Origin: Verrucomicrobiales bacterium
GTDB taxonomy: Bacteria > Verrucomicrobiota > Verrucomicrobiia > Limisphaerales > UBA1096
Assembly: GCA_011523195.1 (NCBI GenBank)
Contig: WTHH01000045.1
Coordinates: 1 to 6,826, forward strand
DNA: 6,826 nt
Direction of reading: 5' to 3'
This document shows, piece after piece, positions 1 through 5,599 of this stretch. Every line of letters starts with the position of its first letter. The stretch's first letter is position 1. A program made the translations under genes and the position numbers. The notes beneath the pieces are model-generated. The model was not told the origin of the DNA, searched no databases, and saw nothing but the letters and a program-made list of their open reading frames with translations.

Positions 1-135
1 CATCAGCTCGGCAGCTTGGCCAAGCGGAACGAACTCAATGGTTCCAAACCAATCGAGGCGACGGAGTAGTTGGATTGATTTCTGGCAGAAACCACACCGG
101 TCATCGAATATCAATTTTCCGCGGGGAGAGGCCAT
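1..135 (-). CDS. DCC-family (DUF393) CxxC protein, N-terminal fragment
   Basis: This open frame of 45 codons starts at the ATG at 135-133 and leaves the window at base 1, so only the N-terminus is present. The protein begins MASPRGKLIFDDRCGFCQ. The hydrophobic strand KLIF followed by D-D-R-C14-G-F-C17 is the hallmark DxxCxxC motif of the DCC (DUF393) family, named as predicted thiol-disulfide oxidoreductases. The next stretch, SIQLLRRLDWFGTIEFVPL, fits the family's helix and second strand. The CxxC pair suggests a thioredoxin-like redox role, but substrate and partners are unknown. A complete family member is usually about 110-150 residues, so most is missing; a fusion to a membrane domain outside the window is also possible. 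No Shine-Dalgarno sequence precedes the ATG, which lies 7 nt after the CCA end of the tRNA gene. The codons include a TTGGCCAA palindrome read as L-G-Q-A. Family assignment is fairly secure; function is inferred. Confidence 0.8.
   Translation of the reverse strand, partial: MASPRGKLIFDDRCGFCQKSIQLLRRLDWFGTIEFVPLGQAAELM
14..25. repeat. Iterated palindrome GCTTGGCCAAGC (copy in DCC gene)
   Basis: A perfect 12-bp palindrome around the core TTGGCCAA (16-23). It lies inside the DCC frame, where it is read as Leu-Gly-Gln-Ala. It belongs to the family of ten core copies found across the window. Confidence 0.8.
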
Positions 136-142
136 GAAAGGG

Positions 143-218
143 TGGTGGGCCCAGAGGGACTTGAACCCCCGACCAAGCGATTATGAGTCGCCTGCTCTAA
201 CCACTGAGCTATGGGCCC
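143..218 (-). tRNA. tRNA-Ile2 (CAT anticodon, lysidine-modified type)
   Basis: The minus strand folds as a complete 76-nt tRNA with encoded CCA. The acceptor stem pairs GGGCCCA with TGGGCCC, the D arm is GCTC/GAGC, the anticodon stem GGCGA/TCGCT encloses loop CTCATAA, and the T arm is GGGGG-TTCAAGT-CCCTC. The anticodon is CAT, which could mean initiator Met, elongator Met or Ile2. The D-arm and anticodon-arm sequence (AGCTCAGTGGTTAGAGCAGG and CGACTCATAATCGCTTGGTC) matches, as I remember it, E. coli tRNA-Ile2 (ileX). That favours the Ile2 type, which reads AUA after TilS converts C34 to lysidine. A first base pair G1-C72 argues against an initiator tRNA. The gene lies 54 nt after the carbonic-anhydrase-like gene and 7 nt before the DCC frame, on the same strand. 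No convincing terminator or promoter is visible in the 54-nt gap. Confidence 0.95.
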
Positions 219-272
219 GCTCACGTTAGCGACCGGCATCATGCGTGACGAATTGCGGCGGGGCAAAGAAAA
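219..272 (-). other. Short intergenic gap between carbonic-anhydrase-like gene and tRNA
   Basis: This is the only gene-free gap over 40 nt in the window. On the minus strand it begins with a pyrimidine-rich TTTTCTTTGCCCCGCC after the upstream TGA. It has no stable hairpin followed by a T-run, so a Rho-independent terminator is not supported. A weak TAACGT resembling a -10 box lies just before the tRNA 5' end, but the matching -35 position (around TTCGTC) is poor. The tRNA may therefore have its own weak promoter or be cut from read-through transcript; I cannot decide between these. Confidence 0.3.
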
Positions 273-836
273 TCAGTAGCCCATGGGCCCACCGACGTTG
301 ATGCCGCGCTCAAGACAGTAGGCGGCGTTGGCCACGTATTTGTCCGCCCAGTTCTTCAGGCTGGCCCTCTCCTCTTCCGTAAGCTTGCGGACAACCCGTG
401 CCGGGCTACCCAGCACCATCGAGCCGTCTGGTATCTCGTAGCCCTGTTTCACGAGGGCGTTGGCCCCGATGATACATTGGTTGCCCACCAAAGCCCCGTC
501 GAGGATGGTTGCACCCATGCCAACCAACGTCTCGTCGCCCACCCGGCAGGCGTGAACGATTGCGGAATGCCCCACGGTCACATAATTACCCAAGTGGCAC
601 CCAAATTCGTCCGCGATGTGCAGGACGGCATTGTCCTGAATATTCGTGCCTTCTCCAACGGTGATCTCGTGGATGTCACCCCGTAGCACGGCGTTGTACC
701 AGACACTGGCTCGGTCCCCGAGGGTCACCGCCCCGAAAACCACCGCTGATTTGGCGATGTAAACCTCCTCTCCAATGGTGGGCGTTTGGGTGAGATAAGT
801 TTCAAGTCGCTGATTTACCGGATGATCACTCTCCAT
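273..836 (-). CDS. Gamma-class carbonic anhydrase-like hexapeptide-repeat protein (YrdA/PaaY type)
   Basis: The 187-residue protein is a left-handed beta-helix of hexapeptide repeats (roughly residues 20-145) with a C-terminal helix. It retains the residues that define gamma carbonic anhydrases: R52 and D54 in RGD, Q67 and D68 in NIQDN, and three putative metal-ligand histidines, H73 in VLH and H90 and H95 in VGHSAIVH. These align with Arg59, Asp61, Gln75, Asp76, His81, His117 and His122 of Methanosarcina Cam. The acidic loop that carries Cam's proton-shuttle glutamate is absent, as in the shorter YrdA/CamH group, so CO2 hydration is possible but not assured. Members of this group can also be thioesterase- or ferripyochelin-binding-like in annotation only. 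It should be a cytoplasmic trimer. I chose the ATG at 836 because the family N-terminus fits it. A longer frame to a TTG at 887 would overlap the upstream stop. It lies 32 nt after the radical SAM gene and is probably last in the run. Confidence 0.9.
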   Translation of the reverse strand: MESDHPVNQRLETYLTQTPTIGEEVYIAKSAVVFGAVTLGDRASVWYNAVLRGDIHEITVGEGTNIQDNAVLHIADEFGCHLGNYVTVGHSAIVHACRVGDETLVGMGATILDGALVGNQCIIGANALVKQGYEIPDGSMVLGSPARVVRKLTEEERASLKNWADKYVANAAYCLERGINVGGPMGY

Positions 837-868
837 CGCCAAAAAGCTACGACCGCATGCAAAGACGG

Positions 869-1864
869 TCAATGGCAGCAGGCACAATCAATTTTATCGA
901 GCGGGACTTGAGAGTTGTTTATTTCCTCCAATCTTGAGCGGCGAGCATCAAAGCAAATTGGGCACTTTGAAAAACGTTTGAGATCCCAAAGGTCGGCGAA
1001 GACCCTGTGATTGGGGCTGCCGATGGTGGCGTCCATTGCATCCTCAAGTTGGCCCAGCGTGGGTTCATGGAATTTTCCTGCCTTGGCCAAGGTGTCCATT
1101 GCGCCGTTGCCGGTGCGGGTGGGGATAATGCAGGAAACGGAGGCTCCGCAATCGATAGAAAAGTCCACTGACCGCTTGGCCCACTCCACCGATTCATTTT
1201 CCAGCACAAAAGGAGGCTGCAGCAGGACAAAGGAGCGCAGGTCAATTTGGTTCTTTTCCAACAGCGAAGCAGCGGCGCTGAAGTCGTCCAGAGACACTCT
1301 CTTGTTGAGCTTGGCCAAGGCCTCCGGGTGGACGGTCTCGAGGCCAAGCGCAACTTCCAGCTTTCCTGGGATGGTATCGTTGAATCTCAGGCAGCGCTCC
1401 CCGACCAATGCAGGGTGGCACTCAACTATGACACGTTCATACTTGGCCAAGCGCTTGGCTATTTTTTTATCCTCGGAAGAGGGGATGGCTTTTTCGTCAA
1501 AGAAACTACCGGCGTTATATAGCTTAACCTGATGGAGCTTGGCCAAGCTGCCCAATTCTTTCTCCGCTTGGCCAAGCGCGTGGTCGATCTGGTCAACGAC
1601 GGCACCGGCAGGTACTGATTCGTTCAGCGTGTTCTGCCAGAGGTCGCACATGAGGCATCGCCACGGGCATTCCTTGTTGGTCAGGAAAATGGTGAGCCCA
1701 TCAACAAGTCGGCCCTCGGCGGAGCGCTCTTTTTCCATTAGCCAAGCGTAAGGTCGGGTGGGATCGAGTGGGTTCTTTTCACTGCGTCGCTGGAGGATCC
1801 ACCGGCTTCGGGCAGCCGGTTCCTCCGGGTAAACCAGCCCGGTGCTATCGGGGGATTCAGGAAT
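869..1864 (-). CDS. Radical SAM protein with C-terminal cysteine cluster
   Basis: The canonical radical SAM motif CxxxCxxC appears as KECPWRCLMCDLW (cysteines at residues 66, 70 and 73 when numbered from 1864), which binds the [4Fe-4S] cluster that cleaves S-adenosylmethionine. Downstream are VKLYNAGSFFD, LEVALGLETVHPEALAKLNK and FVLLQPPF, typical of the TIM-barrel strands of this superfamily, and IPTRTGNG near its end. The C-terminus has CPIC (301-304) and a terminal CACC (327-330), five cysteines that could bind an auxiliary Fe-S cluster or zinc. The layout resembles the uncharacterised TIGR01210-like group that includes archaeal RaSEA, from memory. The substrate is unknown. The start is unresolved. 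The first in-frame ATG is at 1738, but it cuts into a likely conserved RPYAWLMEKER segment. The GTG at 2005 would overlap the previous gene by 149 nt with low-complexity-looking residues. The coordinate given is an ATT at 1864 just after GGAG, offered only as an upper bound. It carries five TTGGCCAA palindromes. Confidence 0.85.
   Translation of the reverse strand: MPESPDSTGLVYPEEPAARSRWILQRRSEKNPLDPTRPYAWLMEKERSAEGRLVDGLTIFLTNKECPWRCLMCDLWQNTLNESVPAGAVVDQIDHALGQAEKELGSLAKLHQVKLYNAGSFFDEKAIPSSEDKKIAKRLAKYERVIVECHPALVGERCLRFNDTIPGKLEVALGLETVHPEALAKLNKRVSLDDFSAAASLLEKNQIDLRSFVLLQPPFVLENESVEWAKRSVDFSIDCGASVSCIIPTRTGNGAMDTLAKAGKFHEPTLGQLEDAMDATIGSPNHRVFADLWDLKRFSKCPICFDARRSRLEEINNSQVPLDKIDCACCH
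1083..1575. repeat. Cluster of five TTGGCCAA palindromes in radical SAM gene
   Basis: Core copies lie at 1083-1090, 1311-1318, 1443-1450, 1539-1546 and 1568-1575. Several extend to longer perfect palindromes: CCTTGGCCAAGG at 1081-1092, AGCTTGGCCAAGCT at 1536-1549 and CGCTTGGCCAAGCG at 1565-1578. The first four are read as Leu-Ala-Lys and the fifth in another phase as Leu-Gly-Gln-Ala, so the shared unit is DNA, not a peptide motif. This is the densest stretch in the window. Confidence 0.85.
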
Positions 1865-3176
1865 AAAGCTCCAGGAATTTTTGGCGCAGTTTCCCTTCGC
1901 GAGACGGGATGTTTTCGCGAAGCGAATCGACTGAGGTGGCCCCGTGTTGGAAACGCCGCTTTTCGTAGACCGGCATTTCGAACCCGAGCACTGATTTGAT
2001 TCCACGGGCGACGATGTCGCCCTTGAGGGCGTAAAGTTTGTCGACGTCGTAGTTGGTTAGCTCGATGAACGGGATGCCCTCGGCGACCTCGACCACATCC
2101 GGCCGGGTGAAGGGGCTGAAGCCCTTGAAACCAAAGTGATGCCCCGGGGCGTAAGTGCGGGCGTATGACCGGCTCAAGCCGCCGGAGTAGGTGAGTGAGT
2201 GCTTGATGGTGCCGACACCCCAGCCTTCCTGATACAGCATCTGATTGTTCACCACGCTGCGGATGGTTAGCTCCGGGTTTTCCTCAATGGGATAGTCCTT
2301 CAGATTTTCATCGCCGCCATCACCATCGATGAGGTGTTTCCAGGCTGGATATTTTTTGCGGATTCCGCGGCAGAGAGCGACCGCCATGGAGGCGGACTCG
2401 ATGTCGAGAATCTTGTAGTCTTCGACGATTTGAATCGTCTCTGCCACGTCGATGTCCTCGAGGCAGGCGTCGATTGGCTCGAGGAACATTTCCATGTTCA
2501 ATTGACCGAGGAAATTCTTGCACTGTTGAAGGTCAGGTCCATCGCCGAATGAAAGCGTGAACGCCTTAAGTCGGCCAAGGTCGCAGCCTAGTTCGCGCAT
2601 TACCAAGTAGGTCGCGAGGAACACCGCGCCGCTGTCGATGCCCCCGGAAAAACAGCAGCCGATCGGCTCGTTTTCCGGGACGCGCTCGACCCATTTGCGA
2701 ACCTCCGATTTTAGTGCCGCGATGTAGTCGTGGCCGATGGGGTCGAGATCGGTGGAGTACTTGTTACGCGCCGGATTGAAAAAACGCTCGTAGGTCGGGT
2801 CAGGATCCGGGCAGCCGACGAGCTGGATGGTGACGAGATAATGCGCCGGCACCATGCGAGTGTAGTATGGATGAAACTGGTCGCCGAATCCTTGCTCCTC
2901 GAGCCATTGGCGGATGGCATCGATGCGATGGGCGACGATGAGCGCGGGCCCCTCGATTTGCTTGGCGAGAAAGTACCGGAGCGGACGATCGAGCGACCGT
3001 GCCAGCTTCACTTCTTTGCCATTTTTTGCGACGAGTGCAAACGACCCATCAAAGTTGCGGACAGATTCCGGGGCGCCGCCAAGCATGCGCTGCCGTGCCT
3101 CATCGGGCGAAATGTTGAGAAGTTCAGTTTCACTGGGGTCGGTCAGATCGACGACGCGTTCGATGTATTCGTGCAT
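1857..3176 (-). CDS. Asparagine-synthetase-like protein with degenerate glutaminase domain
   Basis: The 439-residue protein has the ATP-pyrophosphatase loop FSGGIDS (residues 176-182) and a second signature DGDGGDE (284-290), both diagnostic of the asparagine synthetase / beta-lactam synthetase synthetase domain. Such enzymes activate a carboxylate as an acyl-adenylate and pass it to an amine. The N-terminal part (about 1-165) keeps the end of a class II glutamine amidotransferase fold: NFDGSFALV (41-49) and LARSLDRPLRYF (58-69) correspond to the AsnB FDGxFAF and RDxxGxxPLYY segments. It is roughly 50-70 residues shorter than AsnB, and residue 2 is His, not the catalytic Cys. Glutamine hydrolysis is therefore unlikely, and ammonia or another amine may be the nucleophile, as in beta-lactam synthetases. 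No signal peptide is seen. The ATG lies 2 nt after the WD40 stop, without a Shine-Dalgarno sequence, suggesting coupled translation. The neighbouring radical SAM gene suggests joint action on one substrate. Whether it makes asparagine is doubtful. Confidence 0.88.
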   Translation of the reverse strand: MHEYIERVVDLTDPSETELLNISPDEARQRMLGGAPESVRNFDGSFALVAKNGKEVKLARSLDRPLRYFLAKQIEGPALIVAHRIDAIRQWLEEQGFGDQFHPYYTRMVPAHYLVTIQLVGCPDPDPTYERFFNPARNKYSTDLDPIGHDYIAALKSEVRKWVERVPENEPIGCCFSGGIDSGAVFLATYLVMRELGCDLGRLKAFTLSFGDGPDLQQCKNFLGQLNMEMFLEPIDACLEDIDVAETIQIVEDYKILDIESASMAVALCRGIRKKYPAWKHLIDGDGGDENLKDYPIEENPELTIRSVVNNQMLYQEGWGVGTIKHSLTYSGGLSRSYARTYAPGHHFGFKGFSPFTRPDVVEVAEGIPFIELTNYDVDKLYALKGDIVARGIKSVLGFEMPVYEKRRFQHGATSVDSLRENIPSREGKLRQKFLELYS

Positions 3177-3178
3177 TT

Positions 3179-4261
3179 TCAGGAGAGGTTAAAGACCTTG
3201 AGTCGGCCAAATTGTTTGATCTTCTTTTTGTCGTTGCCCTGGCTGACGGTGCCGGCAATGAATAGCTTGTTACCGGCAGCGTTGAACCGGGCCTTGGTGC
3301 AGCGCATGCCACTGTCGAGGGAGTGAAGCAGTTTTCCGCTGTTGCTGTCAAAAAAAGCCACGTTCCAGTTTCCCTTAAACAACCGTCCCGCCATCACGAA
3401 GTACTCGCCGGAGGGATGCTGGTCGAGCGTCTCCATCAGGCCGGCACCGTGTTCGCCGGAGTGAGTTTCATCTAGCTTCTTGGCCGGGATGGCGCGCCAA
3501 TCGAATCTCTGCCAAAGCTGTTTTCCGTTGCCGGCGGCGGGGTCGCGCGTGGAGCCCATGCCGCAGACCAACAGCTCGTTGCTGTCGTCGGAAAAGCGCA
3601 TGTCAAAAATACCGCCAGTGTAGTAGTGGCCCTTGATGATGCCCCAGCCGGTGAACGAGCCGGTTGTCCACTTGGCGACCTGCTTGCGCTTGGCCAAGTC
3701 CCATACGCGAATCTCACCCATCAGGTTGCCGGCGGCCAAAAAACGGTTGTCCGGGCTGAACGCCAATGATTGCACAGGCGGAATGTGCGGAAACTTGGCC
3801 AAGTGCTCGCCCGTGGCTGTGTCGTAAACCCGCACCGACGGCTCAACTTCGGGGGCCGGTTCGTATTTGTAGCCGCCACAGGCGTAGCGGCCGGTGACGC
3901 TGGCCAGTCTGGTTCCATCGGCGGAAACCTTCATCTGCCAGCTCCAAAAATCGTGAGCCTTGATGTCGCGTACAACCTCGCGCTTGGCCAAGTCGTGCCA
4001 GAGGATGCGGCCATCGTACCCGGCGGAGATCAGCGTTTGACTGCCGGGCAGCCGCTCGAGCGAGGCGGCGTAACTGTCGTGGCCCCCGATGCGCTTGGTT
4101 TTGCCGGACTGAATCTCGACTTCGTGCACTCCGCCGTCCATGCCGGTGACATGGCACAGGTTGTCGTCGTCCGAGAGGGCAAGGCCATACGCCGACGTGG
4201 GCAGCCGGACTTCCTTGGCCTGCTTAGCTAGCACCTTGGGATGTTTATTTTCCTCGGCCAT
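3179..4261 (-). CDS. WD40-repeat beta-propeller protein, no signal peptide
   Basis: The 360-residue protein is built of WD40-type repeats, most clearly HDSYAASLERLPG to ILWHDL (61-90), PPVQSLAFSPDNRFLAAG to IRVWDL (161-189), IFDMRFSDDSNELLVCG (218-234) and the closing RLKVFNLS (353-360). Other blades are degenerate, and about seven can be counted, enough for one closed propeller. Such domains are binding platforms and carry no catalytic residues. The N-terminus (MAEENKHPKVLAKQAKEVRL) is charged and lacks a hydrophobic segment, so the protein is probably cytoplasmic even though the genes before it encode exported proteins. It starts 3 nt after the DUF1501 stop and ends 2 nt before the next ATG. 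WD40 genes commonly accompany DUF1501/DUF1553 genes in PVC bacteria, but the reason is unknown. Three TTGGCCAA palindromes here each encode Leu-Ala-Lys, in HDLAKREV, EHLAKFPH and WDLAKRKQ. Confidence 0.9.
   Translation of the reverse strand: MAEENKHPKVLAKQAKEVRLPTSAYGLALSDDDNLCHVTGMDGGVHEVEIQSGKTKRIGGHDSYAASLERLPGSQTLISAGYDGRILWHDLAKREVVRDIKAHDFWSWQMKVSADGTRLASVTGRYACGGYKYEPAPEVEPSVRVYDTATGEHLAKFPHIPPVQSLAFSPDNRFLAAGNLMGEIRVWDLAKRKQVAKWTTGSFTGWGIIKGHYYTGGIFDMRFSDDSNELLVCGMGSTRDPAAGNGKQLWQRFDWRAIPAKKLDETHSGEHGAGLMETLDQHPSGEYFVMAGRLFKGNWNVAFFDSNSGKLLHSLDSGMRCTKARFNAAGNKLFIAGTVSQGNDKKKIKQFGRLKVFNLS
3690..3991. repeat. Three TTGGCCAA palindromes in WD40 gene
   Basis: Core copies lie at 3690-3697, 3795-3802 and 3984-3991. 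The middle copy extends to ACTTGGCCAAGT at 3793-3804. All three are read as Leu-Ala-Lys. Two of them fall in the Asp-Leu-Ala-Lys that closes a propeller blade, so at those two sites protein-level repetition may contribute. Confidence 0.8.
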
Positions 4262-4264
4262 GGT

Positions 4265-5599
4265 TCAGGCAAGCAACTCACGGATCGGCGCCGCTTTTTC
4301 CTCCACGTAATGAAAAGTTGGCAGACCGGGGAGATCGTATTCGCGGTGTGGATCGAGGCCCAGCGCGGTGAAAATCGTGGCGAACAGGTTGCGCTCGTCG
4401 TAAGACTTGCTGGCGACCTCGTAGCCGTCCTTGTCAGTTTCGCCAACCACGACACCCTGCTTGATGCCGCAACCGGTCATCATCATGCTCCACGCCTTCG
4501 GGTAGTGATCCCGGCCCCGGGCCTGGTTGATCCCTGGAGTTCGGCCAAACTCGCCCATCGCAACCACGAGTGTGTCGTCGAGCATGCCGCGCTCCTCGAG
4601 GTCGGTGACGAGCTGGTAAATGATGTTGTCCAAATCCGGGATTACCATCTGGTAAATCTCATTGTGAAATACGTGGCTGTCCCAAGGCATTCCGTTGGCC
4701 ACCATCACAAACGGAGCACCGTTCTCGACCAAGTGCCGCGACAGCAGCGTGTGCAGTCCGAATGTTCCCGGGCCGTAACGGTCGCGATCTTTTTGCGGCA
4801 GCCGCTCTAGGTCGAACAGGTCAGCGCAGCTCATCAAGCCCTTGACTCTGGCGAACGCCGCGTTTTGTGAAGAGGCCGCGGCGCTCAGGCGGTCGTTTTC
4901 GTACTTGCGGCCGATGAAACGCCGCAGTGCTTCGCGCTCTTCGTGGTCGGTGGTGGTGATGTCCGGCAGCCGCTTGACGTCCGGCAGCTTGTACTGGCCA
5001 CCCAGCCGAACCGGGCCGTACTCGGCACCCAGCCATCCGGCCCAGTTGCCTGCCTTAAAACCCTTGAACTCATTCCCCTCCGGGCAGGGGTCGAGCAGAA
5101 TGAAATTGGGGATGGGGCTGTCGAGCTGCCCCAGTTGCTGGCCAAGCACCGAGCCCAGCGTGGGCCGCACGAACGGCGGTCGCGGCTTGTCGCCACGGTT
5201 CAGTAGGTCGATGGCGGTGTTGTGGTTCTCGAGGTCAGTCTTCATCGAGCGCACCACCGCGAGTTTGTGCATGATCTTGGCACAGTTCGGCATCAGTTCA
5301 CTGACGTGATAGCCGGGCAGCGAGGTGGGGATGCTCTTGAACGGTCCACCGGTGATTCGGCCCGGCTTGGGGTCCCAGCTCTCGAATTGGCTGGGCCCAC
5401 CGCAGAGCCAAAGCAGGATGCACCGCTTTTGTTTGCGCTTGGTTTGCTCGGCAAACACCGGGTTGGAAAAAAGGCCTGCCCAACTCGCGGCGGAGATGGC
5501 GCCCACGCCACCGCCCAGTCCCTCGAGAAAACGCCGCCGATGCAGCCCGTGTTCAGGGCTGCCGCATTGATCGTGCGCTTGGCCAGATTTGTTTTCCAT
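4265..5599 (-). CDS. DUF1501 protein, Tat-exported
   Basis: The 444-residue protein begins with a twin-arginine signal: HRRRFLEG (20-27), a Gly/Ala-rich hydrophobic stretch, and a likely signal peptidase site after VFA (residue 50). It is thus expected to be folded in the cytoplasm and exported by Tat. The mature part has the DUF1501 signatures in order: CGGPSQFESWDPKPG (66-80), NGMPWDSHVFHNE, VVAMGEFGRTPG, GRDHYPKAWSMMMTGCG and GETDKDGYEV. DUF1501 belongs to the alkaline-phosphatase/sulfatase-like fold group, and the Asp/His/Glu residues in these motifs suggest metal binding, but no activity is established. Length is normal for the family. I chose the ATG at 5599, which shares one base with the upstream TGA (TGATG), a typical coupled start; a longer frame to 5641 would overlap that gene without reason. 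In PVC bacteria this gene nearly always follows a DUF1549/DUF1553 gene, as here. Confidence 0.95.
   Translation of the reverse strand: MENKSGQAHDQCGSPEHGLHRRRFLEGLGGGVGAISAASWAGLFSNPVFAEQTKRKQKRCILLWLCGGPSQFESWDPKPGRITGGPFKSIPTSLPGYHVSELMPNCAKIMHKLAVVRSMKTDLENHNTAIDLLNRGDKPRPPFVRPTLGSVLGQQLGQLDSPIPNFILLDPCPEGNEFKGFKAGNWAGWLGAEYGPVRLGGQYKLPDVKRLPDITTTDHEEREALRRFIGRKYENDRLSAAASSQNAAFARVKGLMSCADLFDLERLPQKDRDRYGPGTFGLHTLLSRHLVENGAPFVMVANGMPWDSHVFHNEIYQMVIPDLDNIIYQLVTDLEERGMLDDTLVVAMGEFGRTPGINQARGRDHYPKAWSMMMTGCGIKQGVVVGETDKDGYEVASKSYDERNLFATIFTALGLDPHREYDLPGLPTFHYVEEKAAPIRELLA

Noticed and set aside
38..229. Plus-strand frame of 63 codons containing WAQRDLNPRPSDYES
   Set aside because: This peptide is the well-known artefact of translating the antisense strand of a tRNA gene; the frame lies across tRNA-Ile2 and the DCC start.
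219..272. Rho-independent terminator after the carbonic-anhydrase-like gene
   Set aside because: There is a short T-rich stretch but no preceding stable stem-loop.
836..887. N-terminal extension of the carbonic-anhydrase-like protein with a lipobox-like LTVFACG
   Set aside because: It starts at TTG, overlaps the radical SAM stop by 19 nt, and is not part of the family fold. The Phe at -2 is also unusual for a lipobox. Coincidence is more likely.
1083..1575. CRISPR array or transposon ends as an explanation of the repeated TTGGCCAA
   Set aside because: Units are only 8-14 bp, irregularly spaced, inside intact genes and without any associated nuclease or transposase gene.
2730..3326. Long plus-strand frame (198 codons) antisense to the asparagine-synthetase-like gene
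   Set aside because: It has no recognisable domain and lies wholly opposite strongly supported coding sequence; GC-rich DNA commonly gives such frames.
4241..4810. Plus-strand frame of 189 codons opposite DUF1501
   Set aside because: Low-complexity, family-less translation antisense to a clear DUF1501 gene; treated as a shadow.
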